In this document: in pieces, positions 43,747-56,840 of the stretch
Position numbering within the stretch: the stretch's first letter is position 1
Layout of the letters: every line of letters begins with the position of its first letter
From: Tricholoma matsutake
Lineage: Eukaryota; Basidiomycota; Agaricomycetes; Agaricales; Tricholomataceae
Length of the DNA stretch: 64,000 nt
Assembly (NCBI GenBank): GCA_026075535.2
Contig: AP026539.1
Location: 10,478,001 to 10,542,000, forward strand
Direction of reading: 5' to 3'
Made by a program: the position numbers and the translations under genes
Notes under the pieces: model-generated
Databases searched by the model: none
The model's input: only the letters and a program-made list of their open reading frames with translations
What the model was told of the DNA's origin: nothing

Positions 43747-46700
43747 AGCAGGCTTTTTGACCAGATCAAATGAACTCTAGTTTTCTCTTTCAAGAAGGTC
43801 AAATGACATCTGCATTGGATAAAAGAGCTAACATCTTGAAATAAAAACAACCAATTCAGCTGCGGCAACCCACTCTGACCATTCTGGTGTGCAATTTTCA
43901 ATGAGTGGCATTGTTTCCAAGTAGCCTGACCCTTCAACCTTTTCCAGTCTCTTGGATGCTGCCTGTTGCCCCTACATACATTGGAAAAGACAACTACATA
44001 TTCATGGCGAAGTACAATGAATCTGCATAATCTGTACTTCAAATCTAATACCCATTGCCATACATTTTCACTTCTCACGCAATGTATAAGCCATAACCAC
44101 ACCTGAATTTGGCCATAGTGTAAATAGATTTTTGCCCATACCTTGTCATCTCTGATCACTATGTCTTTAAATAAGCACAATATGTTGTACACATAGTGAC
44201 AAAACTTGTGTTTATTGAGTTGATATATGGTGTGATTGCCATGTCAAGTGCATTTACCATCACCAAGAAAAGAAATCTGTTTATAGTTCCCAGACTTCAA
44301 TGTAATGATACACAACACTGTGTTTCCAGCTTTAAATTACTCAGATACAAGATCATTGTATTCAGAGGCTTCTGACAAGTATGTGTGAACTCATCAGAAC
44401 CTGTTGTGTTATGGTGCATTTCCATATAATATCCACCCAATGTGGATTTGTACAGCAAGGCTGTGATTGTATATGCTTTAACACTAGCCTGTCTAGTGTA
44501 AGTCACAGCACCTTTGTGCAATAACCACTAGTAATGTAAATTGTGAAGGAATCTTGTGACAAGTTTTGTGAAGACATACCTTTGTGTCTTTTCCAATTTG
44601 CTTCGTCCACCAGAACTTAAGACTGTTGTTGCAATGCACACCATGTATGTGTTTGACATTACACAGATGATTCAAGGTACCAGCATCATCCCTTCCAGAC
44701 ATCTGTTGGATAAATTTATCCGTCACATTATACTATTAGAATCATGACAAAGGTCAGACTTGTTTCTGTGTATTCGTACAAGAATTTGATACCTGCGAAC
44801 AATGTAGTATTACTCTGAGTCTTGGTGGATTAGCAATGTCATTGCATTCCCAATTCATTCCATCAAATGATGTCTGAAATCTGATATGGCATCGGTTATC
44901 AGGCATGTAATCCAAAAGAAGTACAATCATCCATACTTTGCAATGTCAATGACCTCTTTTTGACATTTGTGCAACATGCAGAGGGCTTCCTGGCTCACAG
45001 TGTTTAATCCACAGTGGCCGATCAACAAGAATAGCCACAGACAACCGATAGTGAACATCAAGATTACTCTCAGCAGCAATTGCAAGTGGTTGTTGTTGCG
45101 GGTAGCAAGTGGTTGCAATAGGAGCGATGACTTGCCTGGCAGTGATAAGCTAATAGGAGCCAGGAATCCCCAGATCTGTGCTAGGTTGCAATAGGAGCGA
45201 TGACTTGACTGGTAGTGATAAGCTAATAAGAGCCAAAAACCTCCGGATCTGTGCTAGCTTTTAGTCAAATGGTAGGGTAACACTCCTAAGTATTGATGAT
45301 ACAAAATGGCTGCCAGAACAGTTGTTTTTTCAGTTGATGAAATACAACTATGTATCAAATTTTGCATAATGCTGTGTTTATGTGAGAACATACCCTAGAC
45401 AATCTGCATAGTATTCAATGGCACTGCTCTATGCTGCAACATCATTGAGGGCAGGCAGACATTCAAAATTCCTTGCAAAATTAGAGATCAAGATGATTGT
45501 GTCGATGATTGTGATAGGATATAAGTATGAGGTTGTTGATTTGAAAGGCAGAATTTCTGAGACTAGACCAAAGGGCGAGCTGTGCTTCATCAAGTTCAAG
45601 TGTGTTGTCTAGCACTGACAGTACTGATGATGTTGTACTAGTAGAAGAATGTTGCCTAAATGTATAGTTCATATTGTCCTTTGCATACGTAGCATGCTAT
45701 GTTTGTAATTCAGGAGGCAAGTGTCACATTGTAAGCAATCCCAGGGCTCAGTAGGCATGATGAGATGGAGGCCATGTTCTGGGATACATGTCTGTGTCTA
45801 GGTTCTGTGTCTCGCTCCATGAGGCTTGCAGTCTTTCCCCGAGAGCATATGATGCATGCATGTCCCCAACCTCTGCCAACCCAACCCCTCTCCTTCTGCT
45901 CTGGCCCACTTCCTCTCTATTATCATGTGCTCTCAGGCTCCTCCCTGATCCCAATTCCACATCTCCGGATTGATCATCTCCAAAACACTCAGATCTCTTT
46001 TTTACACATGAGGTGTATGGTTATGGGCAAAGCAAAGGGTAAGATTGAGCTCATGGAAGGTCTTAGTAGTGTGAAGGGGATGGGAGATGGGTCAAGGATA
46101 GAAGATGTAAGTAGGTGTGTCCGCTGTCCGACGATTTGGCTACGGAGGTGACAATAGTTGATGTGGTGATGGAGGGGAGGTACCTCACTGGTGAGTGCCA
46201 GGAAATGAAGATGAAGGCACATGGTTTCGAAGAGATGGATTGCAGAGGATGGTCAAGGGAGTTTAGGGAGAGGATGGAGGTGGATGTCAGGGAAATGTTT
46301 GGGTGAGATTTCGAACCAGATGTGGGTGCCATTGGACTCAGAAAAAGGGTCTCTGAGGACCGTAGAGCACAGCAAATTGGCAAGCTTGATGAGATACAAC
46401 CGCTATCATAAAAAAACTTTGCTGTAGCACCAGTCATGCCCCACACCAGGTGCAGCTTTTGTGAAACACCATTTGGACAATTCCCACATCTCATTACAAG
46501 GGGTGATGTCGAATAGCTAGAGTCATAACAATCACAGGCGAGGCAAGAGCACAAAAAAGAGTAATGATGAGCGGTAGCTGTGATACAACTCATGAGGCAT
46601 TCAACTTGAAGTTGACAGGGCATCAAGGTAATGATCAGTGTAATCTGAGTTAAAACTCAACTAAATTTGTCAGGATTTCTTGTGTTCATCCTATAGTTAT

Positions 46701-47200
46701 TGTATTCACACTTCATACAATCACAATTGTACACCATGTTTCTCTATCTATTTGACCCCATTTGGTACAGAAAGTATGATCACAAACAACACATTAGATG
46801 ATAAATTGAGCTTGCCCATCTTCAATGTGTACTTCAAGACCGTGTAACCAACAGTCACAACAGCTTCTAATGGAATCTCCTCTTCATTATCCTTGTACAA
46901 GGGCCAAGATAAGAGACATCTGAAATCTGCATCAGAGAAATCAAATGCAGCACAATTCTTGGTAGCTCTGCCATCATATATAGGAACTTTTGTTTTTCAG
47001 TCAGCAGCAATGCGAAAATAGTAAGATATACACACCTCTTTCCTCATACAATCTCGATGTGCCATACACATCATCAGCACTGCGAGAGAACAAAGTAGAG
47101 GAAACCATCTTCATGTTTGATGATCATCTTCTTGCAGAGGTGCTCTGAGCTGCAATTTACATGTGAGATGGAAGAACATTTGAACAATGAACCTTATCCA
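43747..47200. other. Region of uncertain content upstream of the Helitron
   Basis: It probably contains the 5' end of the Helitron, but the TC terminus was not identified. Short frames on both strands have no recognised domain. A 73-bp tandem duplication lies at 45112-45257. CpG content is slightly higher around 46.0-46.4 kb (for example CCGCTGTCCGACGATTTGG), where a plus-strand Arg/Glu-rich frame of 63 codons (46115) remains unidentified. Confidence 0.35.
45112..45257. repeat. 73-bp tandem duplication
   Basis: Two copies of GTTGCAATAGGAGCGATGAC...GATCTGTGCTAG lie head to tail (45112-45184, 45185-45257). They differ by several substitutions, mostly transitions. Confidence 0.85.
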
Positions 47201-47519
47201 TACTTCCTCTGCTCAGATCCTCACCACGTGTGGTAAATGTAAATCCTGCTTCACACGCGTTGGATGCAATAACATGAAATTCCAATAATTGCCCCCATAA
47301 TGAAGTGTCTCATTGCATATCCTGTGTGAACAATGCAATCGTGATCTTGTGTATGTTCCACTGGTTAGCGGTAGGCCCAGCCAAGCCAGGTGTCACCAAG
47401 AAGGATTCACTAAGAGAGCCAGTCATAATGTGAACAGCAAGTTGTCGGGTCTTCCCTATTTTAAGCTGTCCATCCTCTGCATATAGCTGGTTTGGATCAA
47501 CATGTGCAGTATTTACATA
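47200..47519 (-). pseudogene. Orphan agaricomycete-type gene, copy 2 (N-terminal exon)
   Basis: The exon starts after CAGGGCAG with YVNTAHVDPNQLYAEDGQLK and continues HIMTGSLSESFLVTPG, NIHKITIALFTQDMQ, then TGA, DTSLWGQLLEFHVIASN and GFTFTTRGED. It matches copy 1 at 2063-2537 in block order and in the position of its 5' splice junction. The TGA falls where an Arg is plausible (QDMQ-R-D). The C-terminal block of copy 1 (SIVSVGYMLGTYKG) was not found here. Function unknown. Confidence 0.5.
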
Positions 47520-47586
47520 CTGCCCTGATTGCATAAAACCTAGTGCCTTAAGCAATTGTCTGAGAACGTGGTTAGTTCATCCGTGA

Positions 47587-49004
47587 TCACAATACAAACA
47601 CAATGTACCACTTTTGCTCTGTTGACAAGTTCTTGCAAATTCTAGCAAAATTGGCATGTGACGTCTCCCTTGGGCCATTCTTTTCATAAGGTTTGACCTC
47701 ACACAAGCGACTGAATAGTATGTTACTTATTAATTGTGTGTCCATCCATAAAAAAGTTACATATGAAAGATGAGGCAGTCCTTCATACAATGGCCTCAAC
47801 ACAATATCTTGAAGTCCTTCTATCATGACTGTGTAGCCATCGTCCTGAGTCATGGCCATGTCATCTAATATATTGTCTTCTTCTTGATCACCTTCCACGA
47901 CGGCGTCTTGCTTTTCTCCATCAGGAACAGCGTTGTCAGTGACTCCCCCTTGTATCAAAGAAGGCTGACTACAAACGACACATTAAATAAAGCATGTCAA
48001 AAAAAATATGCAGCTGCTCACGTGTCATCTATTCCTTCCCACACAGTGTCTGAACCCTCATTCAGCTCCTCTAAACTCAGCTCAGTCCCAATCATCGTGT
48101 CTGTGTTGGGTGAGGAACCCAGTTCATTAATACTGTACAAATAAAGTGATTAGTTTGCTAGCAACACAAAAAATAAATTGCATGTAACCTGCGATTGATT
48201 GCTGTCTTCACTTCCTCCATCTGTTTTTTTTGCTTGTAAAATGCCACTAGTCTAGTTCAGTTGTAACCATGTTCAATGCACTATTAATAAAATGTGACTT
48301 ACTCTTCCATAGAAGGGAGCTCGTCATCTGATACAGCCACCGGAGGGCATTCATCTGATTTGCTGAAAAAAAATTAATAACAATCATTTAGGTCCAAGCA
48401 TGGCAAATTAACCTCATCCTGGCCGAAAGCGTGGATGATGTTGCCAATCCCTTTTTCTTCCCAGGAATGCTAAACATGTTGGTAAGTCCATGCTCACCTA
48501 CATGTTTTGTTTCTTGCACCTGTCTTTGATAGAGACATCTGCCTTGGCCTCAAGTAATTTCCTAGACTTTGTAACTGCCCATCTGTGTTTTGTTAGCTCT
48601 CCATTGTAATCATCCTGATACACTGAGTACTTAGGGCAATTGTTTCTTTTCCTGTTGACAATGTCAATTAGTGAAACATATGTAAGTAGACCAATAACAT
48701 ACATTGTTTCTCCAAATTCCAGTGCGCCTCCCTGCTTGCCTATCTCTTGAAGCCCTTCATCCAACAAAGTCCTGTCACCCATCATAAGCAACAGCCAGTA
48801 TGCAGACTATGAACATGTACAGCACAGATACAGCCGGCAGTGCTTTGAACTCGACCAAAACAGGGGAGGGCTTGATCTCTGATCACAATTTCTTTGTAGG
48901 AGGTACTTCCAAGAACTTGCTAGATGTGTACATGTCAAAACACCCAGGAGCCCATTTGAAAATGATGTGCCCACATCTCTGGCGAACTTGATTTGACGAC
49001 ACAA
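47587..49004 (-). pseudogene. Unidentified exon-like fragments
   Basis: Minus-strand frames such as DDGYTVMIEGLQDIVLRPLY...PHLSYVTFLWMDTQL (47958-47587), ALEFGETMYVIGLLTYVSLIDIV (48791-48498) and KWAPGCFDMYTSSKFLEVPPTK (about 48980-48900) look like pieces of one spliced gene, with possible introns between them. No family was recognised and stops are frequent. They lie directly upstream of orphan copy 2 and may belong to the same mobile unit. Confidence 0.3.
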
Positions 49005-52000
49005 ACTTTCCTTTTTTTGGATACCATTGGCCTGTCATCTCGCATTAGTTTTTTTGTGCACCTTCTCAATTTGGGAATATGCACAATTTCCCTGGCCACA
49101 AAACTAGCCAGACAGCAATAAGTTTACTTGACAACTAAAAGTAAATCACAACTCACACTGCTAAATCGAGCTCAGCTCTTGAGAGGTGGCATAAAAAAGT
49201 TACGATTAGTGTCTGTCATTTTCAATGAACGAGGACTCACTTTTCTCTACTAGTGAGCTTTATGACAGGGGCTTTGATAGTAATTGCTTTGCTGAATAGG
49301 TACAATTCTGTTAGATCTAACCATTGAAAAACCAGTGCAAACTTGCCTTGTGCAAGTCATGGCTGTGTTGGCCATCTTGAAATTGTCAGAGAAAAAACAA
49401 TGCATCTAGGAGTTAAATCACTCGAGGTAAAGAGGGGAGCTACCATCTCTGGACTCCAAAATGCTTGTGATTTTCTTAAAATGGATCTCGGGTCTCTATT
49501 TGAGTGATTGATCATTAAATTATTTTTTTCAAAACAATCTGGATGAGTGATGATAAGTGTAAAATATAGGAGTTATGAATGCTATGCACAAAATTTATTA
49601 TGGTCATGTATTTTTGTTTGGGTTTATTGAGCCATAGAGCTTGACGAGGGTAGGCTTTCGTAGCATGTTGTCATGTTTGTCCTTGACAGCTTGTAGTTTT
49701 TTTTGTAAATGAGTGGTGAGAACATAGAGAGGTGATTGCACTTGAGCATTGGTAGTTGAACCTAGAAACGTGTTCCATTATCTTGTTTCTGGACACACAT
49801 GGGTGTTTGATGGGAGGTTTGTTGTCATTGTCTATATCTGAAAGATCCAGTCATCGTACGGATTGAAATCCATGTCATAGTCGCCATCAATGTTGTTTGC
49901 ATTAAACTTGTCCATCCAAAAGCATTGCGAAATTAACGAGAAAAGCTGTTGGGACTAATACAAAAAATCTTGAAACATCGTGAACGCAGGGCTGTTGACA
50001 TTGGTACTGTCAGAAATTCGCATTTGCATTCGTATTTTTATAGCTACAAAATCTGTAAGAGAAACAAAAGAGAATTATGCACCATTTGTTCCAACTATGG
50101 CAAAACACAGCTGACACAAAGTCAAGCTGTGAGAGTGACAGACACTGTCATGCTCGCAAGGTCTTGAGTTCATGTATGCGGTTTGAAGAACACATTTGAA
50201 TGCATTGGTGATGGTTGAAAAATTTCTGGTTTCACTATTCTTACTTAACTGCATAAACTATAGAGACAGTTAAAGAAGGAGGAGGAAGACAAGCGACAAG
50301 AATGCAACCCACCCACATGAAGAAAGAAGAAAAGAAAACACATACGTTCAGGAAATGTGTCAACACATGTAAATATATGATGCACGAACAAAACGCAACT
50401 TTCAGAAATTGGATTCGCTTGTGCATCATACCTTTACACATATTTACACAATTGCCACGGTGTCACAAAATGTGGTTGATGTTGAACAACCACAAATACT
50501 CGCAACTGGAATTCCAGCACGAGTCCATTTTACCAGGACAACTCAGCTTACTTCTACAACATCCATAACCCCCTCTCATGCTTTGACTCTCGTCATTATG
50601 CCACCACGTCGCAACAATGGTGACAAACGTGGCTGCAACTACTCCGGAAACAGCATCTAGATTCGTGTCTGTCATTTAAGAAGCACCCCTCATACAAGAG
50701 ACTCACTACTTTGACAATGAAAGAACTCGGCATTCTCACAGGCATCGCTTTTTTCAGTGTGCCTTGGAGGTTACACAGCATTAAAGTTCGTGTGCATTTA
50801 GACGTTCGCCCAATACACCCATAACTCATGTAAATGAAAAGCTCTACTAGTTGCCACTCCATATCACTTAACCACACAACCCTTGATTTCGAACAGCAAT
50901 TAACTCTACACAAGGCGACAAGCACGCATCCAGTCTTTTTGGTTTTTGAAATGGGAACAGCTGGCTATTCAACTGTCATGGTCTATAAATGCATGCTTGT
51001 TTTACTATCAGTCAATTTTTATGGCAGAAACTATGCCCTAATGTTGGAGCCACCATAAACAATGCCCTGATTCATCTAGAAACACTTTACCTACTTCTTC
51101 TCAGTGGACGTTGACCACATTTATTACACCACAACACGGTGAGGTGGCAGATTAATTGCAATTTATTCAGCTAATTCAAACATTTACTTTCCAGCCCAAC
51201 ACTTGTGCATGATCAGCTTTGTCTGGTCACAGTTGGCTATGTCATCTTTAGTCATCTAATTGTGGTACCTCCACTGGTCCTGGCTCTCTTTCTCCCTGGG
51301 CCTTTTCGAACTAATCGGACGTATACAACGGATGGTCATTCAAGTGGAGATGTAATATACTCTTCCAAGAGATTCAACTATTTCTTGATGTATCCTGTAA
51401 TTGGTCTCCCATCTTTGTCATGTATCCTAACTTCCAGCGGATTCTTGGATTTGCTTTGGTTCATATACCTCCTCCGAGTATTGGTTTCTGTCTGGTTTGC
51501 TGCTTTTTACACCTCCATACTTTGCAAATTCGATGCACAGTTCGAGATGATGTGCATAGAACACTAACAAGCATGTGGCCTGTTTGTATGCATGTCACCC
51601 AGAATGTCGGCACAATTTAGTACAGCTTGCATCTGGACTTACACAGTAAATGATTAATGTCTTGATGATCATGCATTTGCTTACGATGTTTTGTCAGATT
51701 GTCGCTGGTGATACATGTTTGAGTACGATGTTTTACTGCACTGCACTTTGTGTTTGTTTAGTCCATCTTCTCAAGTGGCTGGTGGTGATATGGTGTGGGC
51801 AGGGTAGGACAAGCTAGGGTCTGGGCTGTTAGGTATTCTACCAGCCATTTGTTTGCAATAAAGATGTGTGTTTGTAATCTACCGTGCCACAAAATGTTTA
51901 GCTCCACTACATGCCTAGAACAAATGACACAACATAAAGCTGAAACTGGAAACCCTTTGGACACATACAAACAAAAATCAGGGCCCACAGTCTCATCATT

Positions 52001-52164
52001 TGACATCCATTGATTTTTCCTTCTCCTGTCTCTTCTCCTCCTGTTCCATACCCAGCCTTCCATTTCAATGTAATTATCTCTGGTTGGACATCAAGAAGAC
52101 TGTGTCTTCTGAGAGCCTACAACAAATGATGAGGTTTGCATTCATAATTAGAGCAATGAAATGT
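49005..52164. other. Stretch without a supported gene
   Basis: Several frames of 60-120 codons on both strands show no domain. An imperfect inverted repeat (ATATGATGCACGA / TCGCTTGTGCATCAT) spans 50369-50443. Nothing else can be supported. Confidence 0.35.
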
Positions 52165-52623
52165 TTACTGTGCTAAATTGTGTGTCAAGGAGGGCCATAG
52201 ATCATAAAACTACCAGCATCTTGTACTGCTTCCCTTTCTTCGGGTCCTCTTTAAGTGGAACGATGACAAAAGACAATTGCAGCTCTACAATGTCCCCTTG
52301 TCTGAATGATTGAGGACGGCATGCCTTGAACCTGGGTTTGACATATTAACAATAAGTTCTTACCTAGATTGTTATAAAAAGTATGCATGCCTATATTTGC
52401 CATCCAGTGCTCTGAACCCTTGACAGTACTCGACCTCATTATCCTCTGTGTGTGTGCATTGAGCCCCCGAAGAAGTTAACATTTTAGCAAGTAATCCAGA
52501 AGGATCAACGTTCTCTTGAAATGGAACACTTTCCAAGCATAACCCCGGTTTTGCAGGCATGAAATAGCAATTGGACACTTCAAGCGATGGACCATGTGAT
52601 TCCATCAGAACCCAGGAACCCAA
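52165..52623 (-). pseudogene. Unknown family with GDIVELQLSFVIVPL block
   Basis: The upstream exon reads MLTSSGAQCTHTEDNEVEYCQGFRALDGKYRHAY. An intron (GTAAGAAC...AACCCAG, ending at 52332) is followed by FKACRPQSFRQGDIVELQLSF and KQYKMLVVL, TGA (52202), SMALLD. The blocks resemble a family of hypothetical proteins frequent in mushroom genomes (memory only). The TGA stands where Arg is expected. A one-base frame difference between the exons indicates decay or a different splice site. Confidence 0.4.
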
Positions 52624-53800
52624 TGCTCCTTGGGTAAATGCACAGTCAAATAACCATATATTTCACTAACTGCCACCACCACGTTGTCAAAAAAAGGGGT
52701 GTCCAACCCACTTACTGTGACTGATTGTCAAAGGTAATGATATTTGGCTGGCTGCATACTGTGAATGGTAAGTGTCATCATCACCAATGCAGGCTCATGT
52801 ACTTGGGGATTTTTCCCGAAGGCAGCAACTGCAACTCCGTCAACACCCCTTGCACAGTGAAAACAGCCTGTTGAAATTCTCCCTCCATCGCTGTTTTCTT
52901 GAACAAACACCACATCAGTAAATCAGGGTGAGGCTTGACCGTAAACGTCTCCTCCCAATGAGGTTGTCTCTGCAAATCATATGAATTCTTACTAGATATG
53001 ACAGAGATGCATCTCTGAAGCTCACCTTAAGCAATCCTCCCAACTGATCTCGAACTTCTGTAATTCCAGGATCAGCAATGAGGTCTTTCAAACAGACTCC
53101 TATTAACAATTGAGCACTCATGTCCATCGGTCAACAAACAGACCTTATGGGCATTGTCAAAATCAAACCTGGAATCCATCACATCTGCACCTTGAACTTG
53201 AAAAACACAGAGTAACTTCACTCCAAGTTCAAATGAAACAGTGTTTTTCACATGCACTTCAGAGTTTGTGATTAGGAGGCAAACATCTAGATGATAGCGA
53301 GCAAGATCAAGATTACACACCCTAAACAATAGGAGGCACAGACCCACAATCGACACCTTGCTCTGGCCTTCACATGCTGTTTAGGAGGTAACAAGTTGAG
53401 ATCATCTTCACCTTCACTATACCATGAAGAAACCTTACCCAGACTTAACCATAACTTCACACTACAGAAATGATAAAATGCAAACACTGTGCTTATTGCC
53501 GAAGACTGATACAGCATTATCAAGAATGTGCTGGATGCACCTTCCGTCTGTACTGTGCAAGTCAACGAAACATCCACTTCTTCTTTAAGCTAACATCTTA
53601 ACAGAATATTTCTTGTCAAGAAGCTGATTGGCCTGATCACAAAGCGCTCTGCCGTCTTGGGCAACAGTTGTACATTTGGTGCTCACCCATTTGTCAAATG
53701 TGGTGTGAATTTCTAATATGGTTGCATCTTCACCAGAGCAAGGTACATTGTTGCACTTTATTGAAAGCATAGCTAATCATATTTCATGACAGTTACTTAC
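52624..53800 (-). pseudogene. Exon-like fragments upstream of the GDIVELQL block
   Basis: Minus-strand pieces read CNNVPCSGEDATILEIHTTFDKW (53770-53600), VQGADVMDSRFDFDNAHKVCLLTDGHE (about 53200-53110), CLKDLIADPGITEVRDQLGGLL (about 53090-53030) and PHWEETFTVKPHPDLLMW (about 52960-52910). Splice-like borders occur between them. They are probably the N-terminal exons of the same unknown gene. No catalytic motif is visible. Confidence 0.3.
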
Positions 53801-56800
53801 AATGTTAATGTGGTCATTCGAGAAGGACATTGGCCAACTGAACCCCACAGGACACAATCCACATCTCCAGCTTGATTACACTTGCTGAGATGACCGTGTG
53901 CCTCGATTCTCAATCGTGAAGTTAGAAAGCTGCCTTTCTGTAGATGCTCTAATCACTCAGGCACAACTTACAGGCACAAAACATGCTTCAGATGGATTTC
54001 TCCTAAAGATTTTCTCTTGCAACCAGATTGCAATTCATCAATCATGTCACTCGCAGCACAAAGAACAGTCAGATATCATATGGCTGTCCTTAACGATCGT
54101 CAACCGTGACACGCACCACATCCTGATGACTGACATGCCCATTTCAAGACCAGCCTCTGATTTTGATGAAAGAGGAAGTCTCCTATCAAGGGCAGAGGAG
54201 GTGGTGCTTCTGGTAGAAAAACTGGCTCCTATTGTACTCTAAAAGGGAACAAATAATGCTTTATCTTGCTGTAACTTATATAAAGTGCAACCTTTAATGC
54301 AAACCATCAATCTTTGTTTCAACAAATGAGTGCTTTACATCATCATTATCCATGTTGTCTCAAACGGCATCTTCTGACTACACCAGGACATCCGTGTCCT
54401 AACTGTTTGTCGATTAATTACTGTGTACATGTTTGATACTGCAGAACACAGGGGTTTTTTTTGACACACAAATGTAGGGCAATGCATGCAGATTGCAAGA
54501 TGAGTCAAGACACTACAGCAAATGCCTCAAAGTCCAATGCGACATGAGAGATTTATACGATAATCAAGGCAATGTAGGAATCACGGCGTGGAGTGCATTT
54601 CAGTGCTTTTTCCAGGCTGCAGCTGGCAAGGTTTGAACATGACCTTTCCTCTGCGTCTTAAGATATCTGACTGTTATCGTTAGCTTGCCACACTGGTACC
54701 CTGGGTCACGAACACTGCAGGTGCAGATTTAAACCTTGCTCTTGCAACAAATCAAGAGTTTGGTGTTGTCTTCAAGCTCCATTTTCAAAAAGACCAAGAT
54801 GATTTCATGAAGGCATTTTTGATCGTAGGAGCCAGCACAAACAGCAGGACTGAGATAATTGCTGTCTGCCCTTCTCTGCCTGTAGAGCAGCACACCCAAA
54901 AGCACACACTCATGCAATTCAAAATAACGTGGGAAGGATCAAGAGCACCGCTAAACATACTGAAATCATTGGAGGGGGTTGTTCAGAGAGAAAGGCTTTT
55001 TATAGCAGTTCTGGGATATCAAACTAGACTACAGATGCACCAAGCTGAACACGCCAGTTGGTGGAGGTCTGCATCTAGGGGCTAGTAGAGTAAGTTACTT
55101 GTAATGACATGTGTCCATCCTAACAACCCATGTGCTTTGAAACCGGTCACTACTTGACTATCTCAAAAAAAAAATGGGCACCAGAAATCGATTGCTACAT
55201 CAACAATTCCACATGAGAGGCGCAAATAGAATACCACTACAGAGGGACTCAAATTAGTGAAGCATCGGTGCACAACTGTAATACACATACCCTATTGGCT
55301 GACATGCTGTCAACACTCTGCTCTGTAAACAACTCCACTACACATTGGACATACGAGCCATAAGCCATGATCTTAATGTCTGCAGAACAAGGAGCAAAGG
55401 AAACAAGAAGAGTCTTGCCCACCCCTGGTGTGTCAAAAGCGCCTCTGCCCTGTTCTACAAGCTGGTGACAGATGATAAGAACATGAGGGACACAAAATAA
55501 AGAAAAAAAGTACCACTCCAAGATGGTGGTCGACTGTCTCATCACAGGATTGAATCTCCTTCAAAGTAGCAATCTGGTTATCAAACATTGTGCATCCAAA
55601 GCCAACATTAAAAGAAGGTGCGTGCAACACCAGAAGCATCAACTATGCATGCCTTCAATGGATAACCAATGCAAGTACAAAACAGTTCACGTACCTCTAC
55701 ATCTAGTGGAATAACATTGTAGATTTCACCAACAACTGTGAATCGCTGTGGCATCAAGGTGTCGTGGTGCACAAACAAAGAACACCCTGTCAATGACACA
55801 GGACCTCGCTCAAAATCGAGTTGGTAAACTGCATCCACGAGAGAAAGTGGAATTGACATCACAAGTTGCTGAAAGAATTTTCATCCATTTTACCATCCAT
55901 AATAACATGTCTGTTTGTGTTTGCTAAATACAGTAATCACTCCTATTGTACAAAAAAAGAAACACCAACATATTGAAAAATGCATAATACAACTTTGTGA
56001 GTAACATGTAAGAACCAATGACCAAGGTTACAAACAAATTCAGAAGTTCCAGAAAGCCAGGAGGACTGCACCTCGGTACATGCAAAAGTAACCACTGATA
56101 CTTTGACCTGCACAGCATGCAAAAAATGAAGGTGTTCCTGAGGTAATCGCTTCTCTGTGGGATGCTGCTTGCCAATCCACCACATCTGGTGAAAAAGCTG
56201 GTCATGATCTGTGAGAAAATATTCAGCAAAGATATAAGAATCAGCAGGAAGGAAAGCTACAAGGGATGACACCAGCAAAGAACAAGCTCAATGTTTGTAA
56301 CCTTCTTTGTCCATGAACACAGGTCCACACCTCACTTCCATCCTGCACAGTGACTTCAAACGTAAGGGGAAGCATGAAGCTGGCTCTCATAAGGCAGTCC
56401 AAAAACAGAGCATCAGATTTTGCATAACACCTCTGTCGCCAGGACCTGGATTTGTAACGAATAGTCTTCATGTGCAAAAGCACACCCAGCTGCACCAAAG
56501 TATATGTGTATGTAGGATAACCCCAAGCGATGGTCAATGAACATAATGACAAGCGATGAGAGAGCATGTGGGAAGACAGGGAAGTTATAGATATAGGAGG
56601 CGAGAAAGTCATGGAAACACTTACCTTGATATTAAAGTTATTATAGAAGATATAGGAGGCGAGAAAGTCATGGAAATGCTTACCTTTGATAGAACAAGTA
56701 CCTTTACTCTCCCCCACACTAACATCCAAACAGGGAAGGATGTTCCCAAAGTCAAAAATATAATCTATGTTTCTATTTTCTGACTATCACACAATTTGAG

Positions 56801-56840
56801 AGTGCTAAGAAATGGGTCAAAAAATGAATTAAAACCTGAG
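53801..56840. other. Decayed region, unassigned
   Basis: Minus-strand fragments such as MSIPLSLVDAVYQLDFERGP...GEIYNVIPLDVE (55862-55690) and IRYKSRSWRQRCYAKSDALFLDCL (about 56460-56380) look coding but are unidentified. A 45-bp block (ATATAGGAGGCGAGAAAGTC) is tandemly duplicated at 56589 and 56648. No repeat termini were recognised. Confidence 0.3.

Noticed and set aside
47200..56840. KDZ-type transposase
   Set aside because: It was considered because of long minus-strand exon chains, but no Cys cluster or KDZ motif was found.
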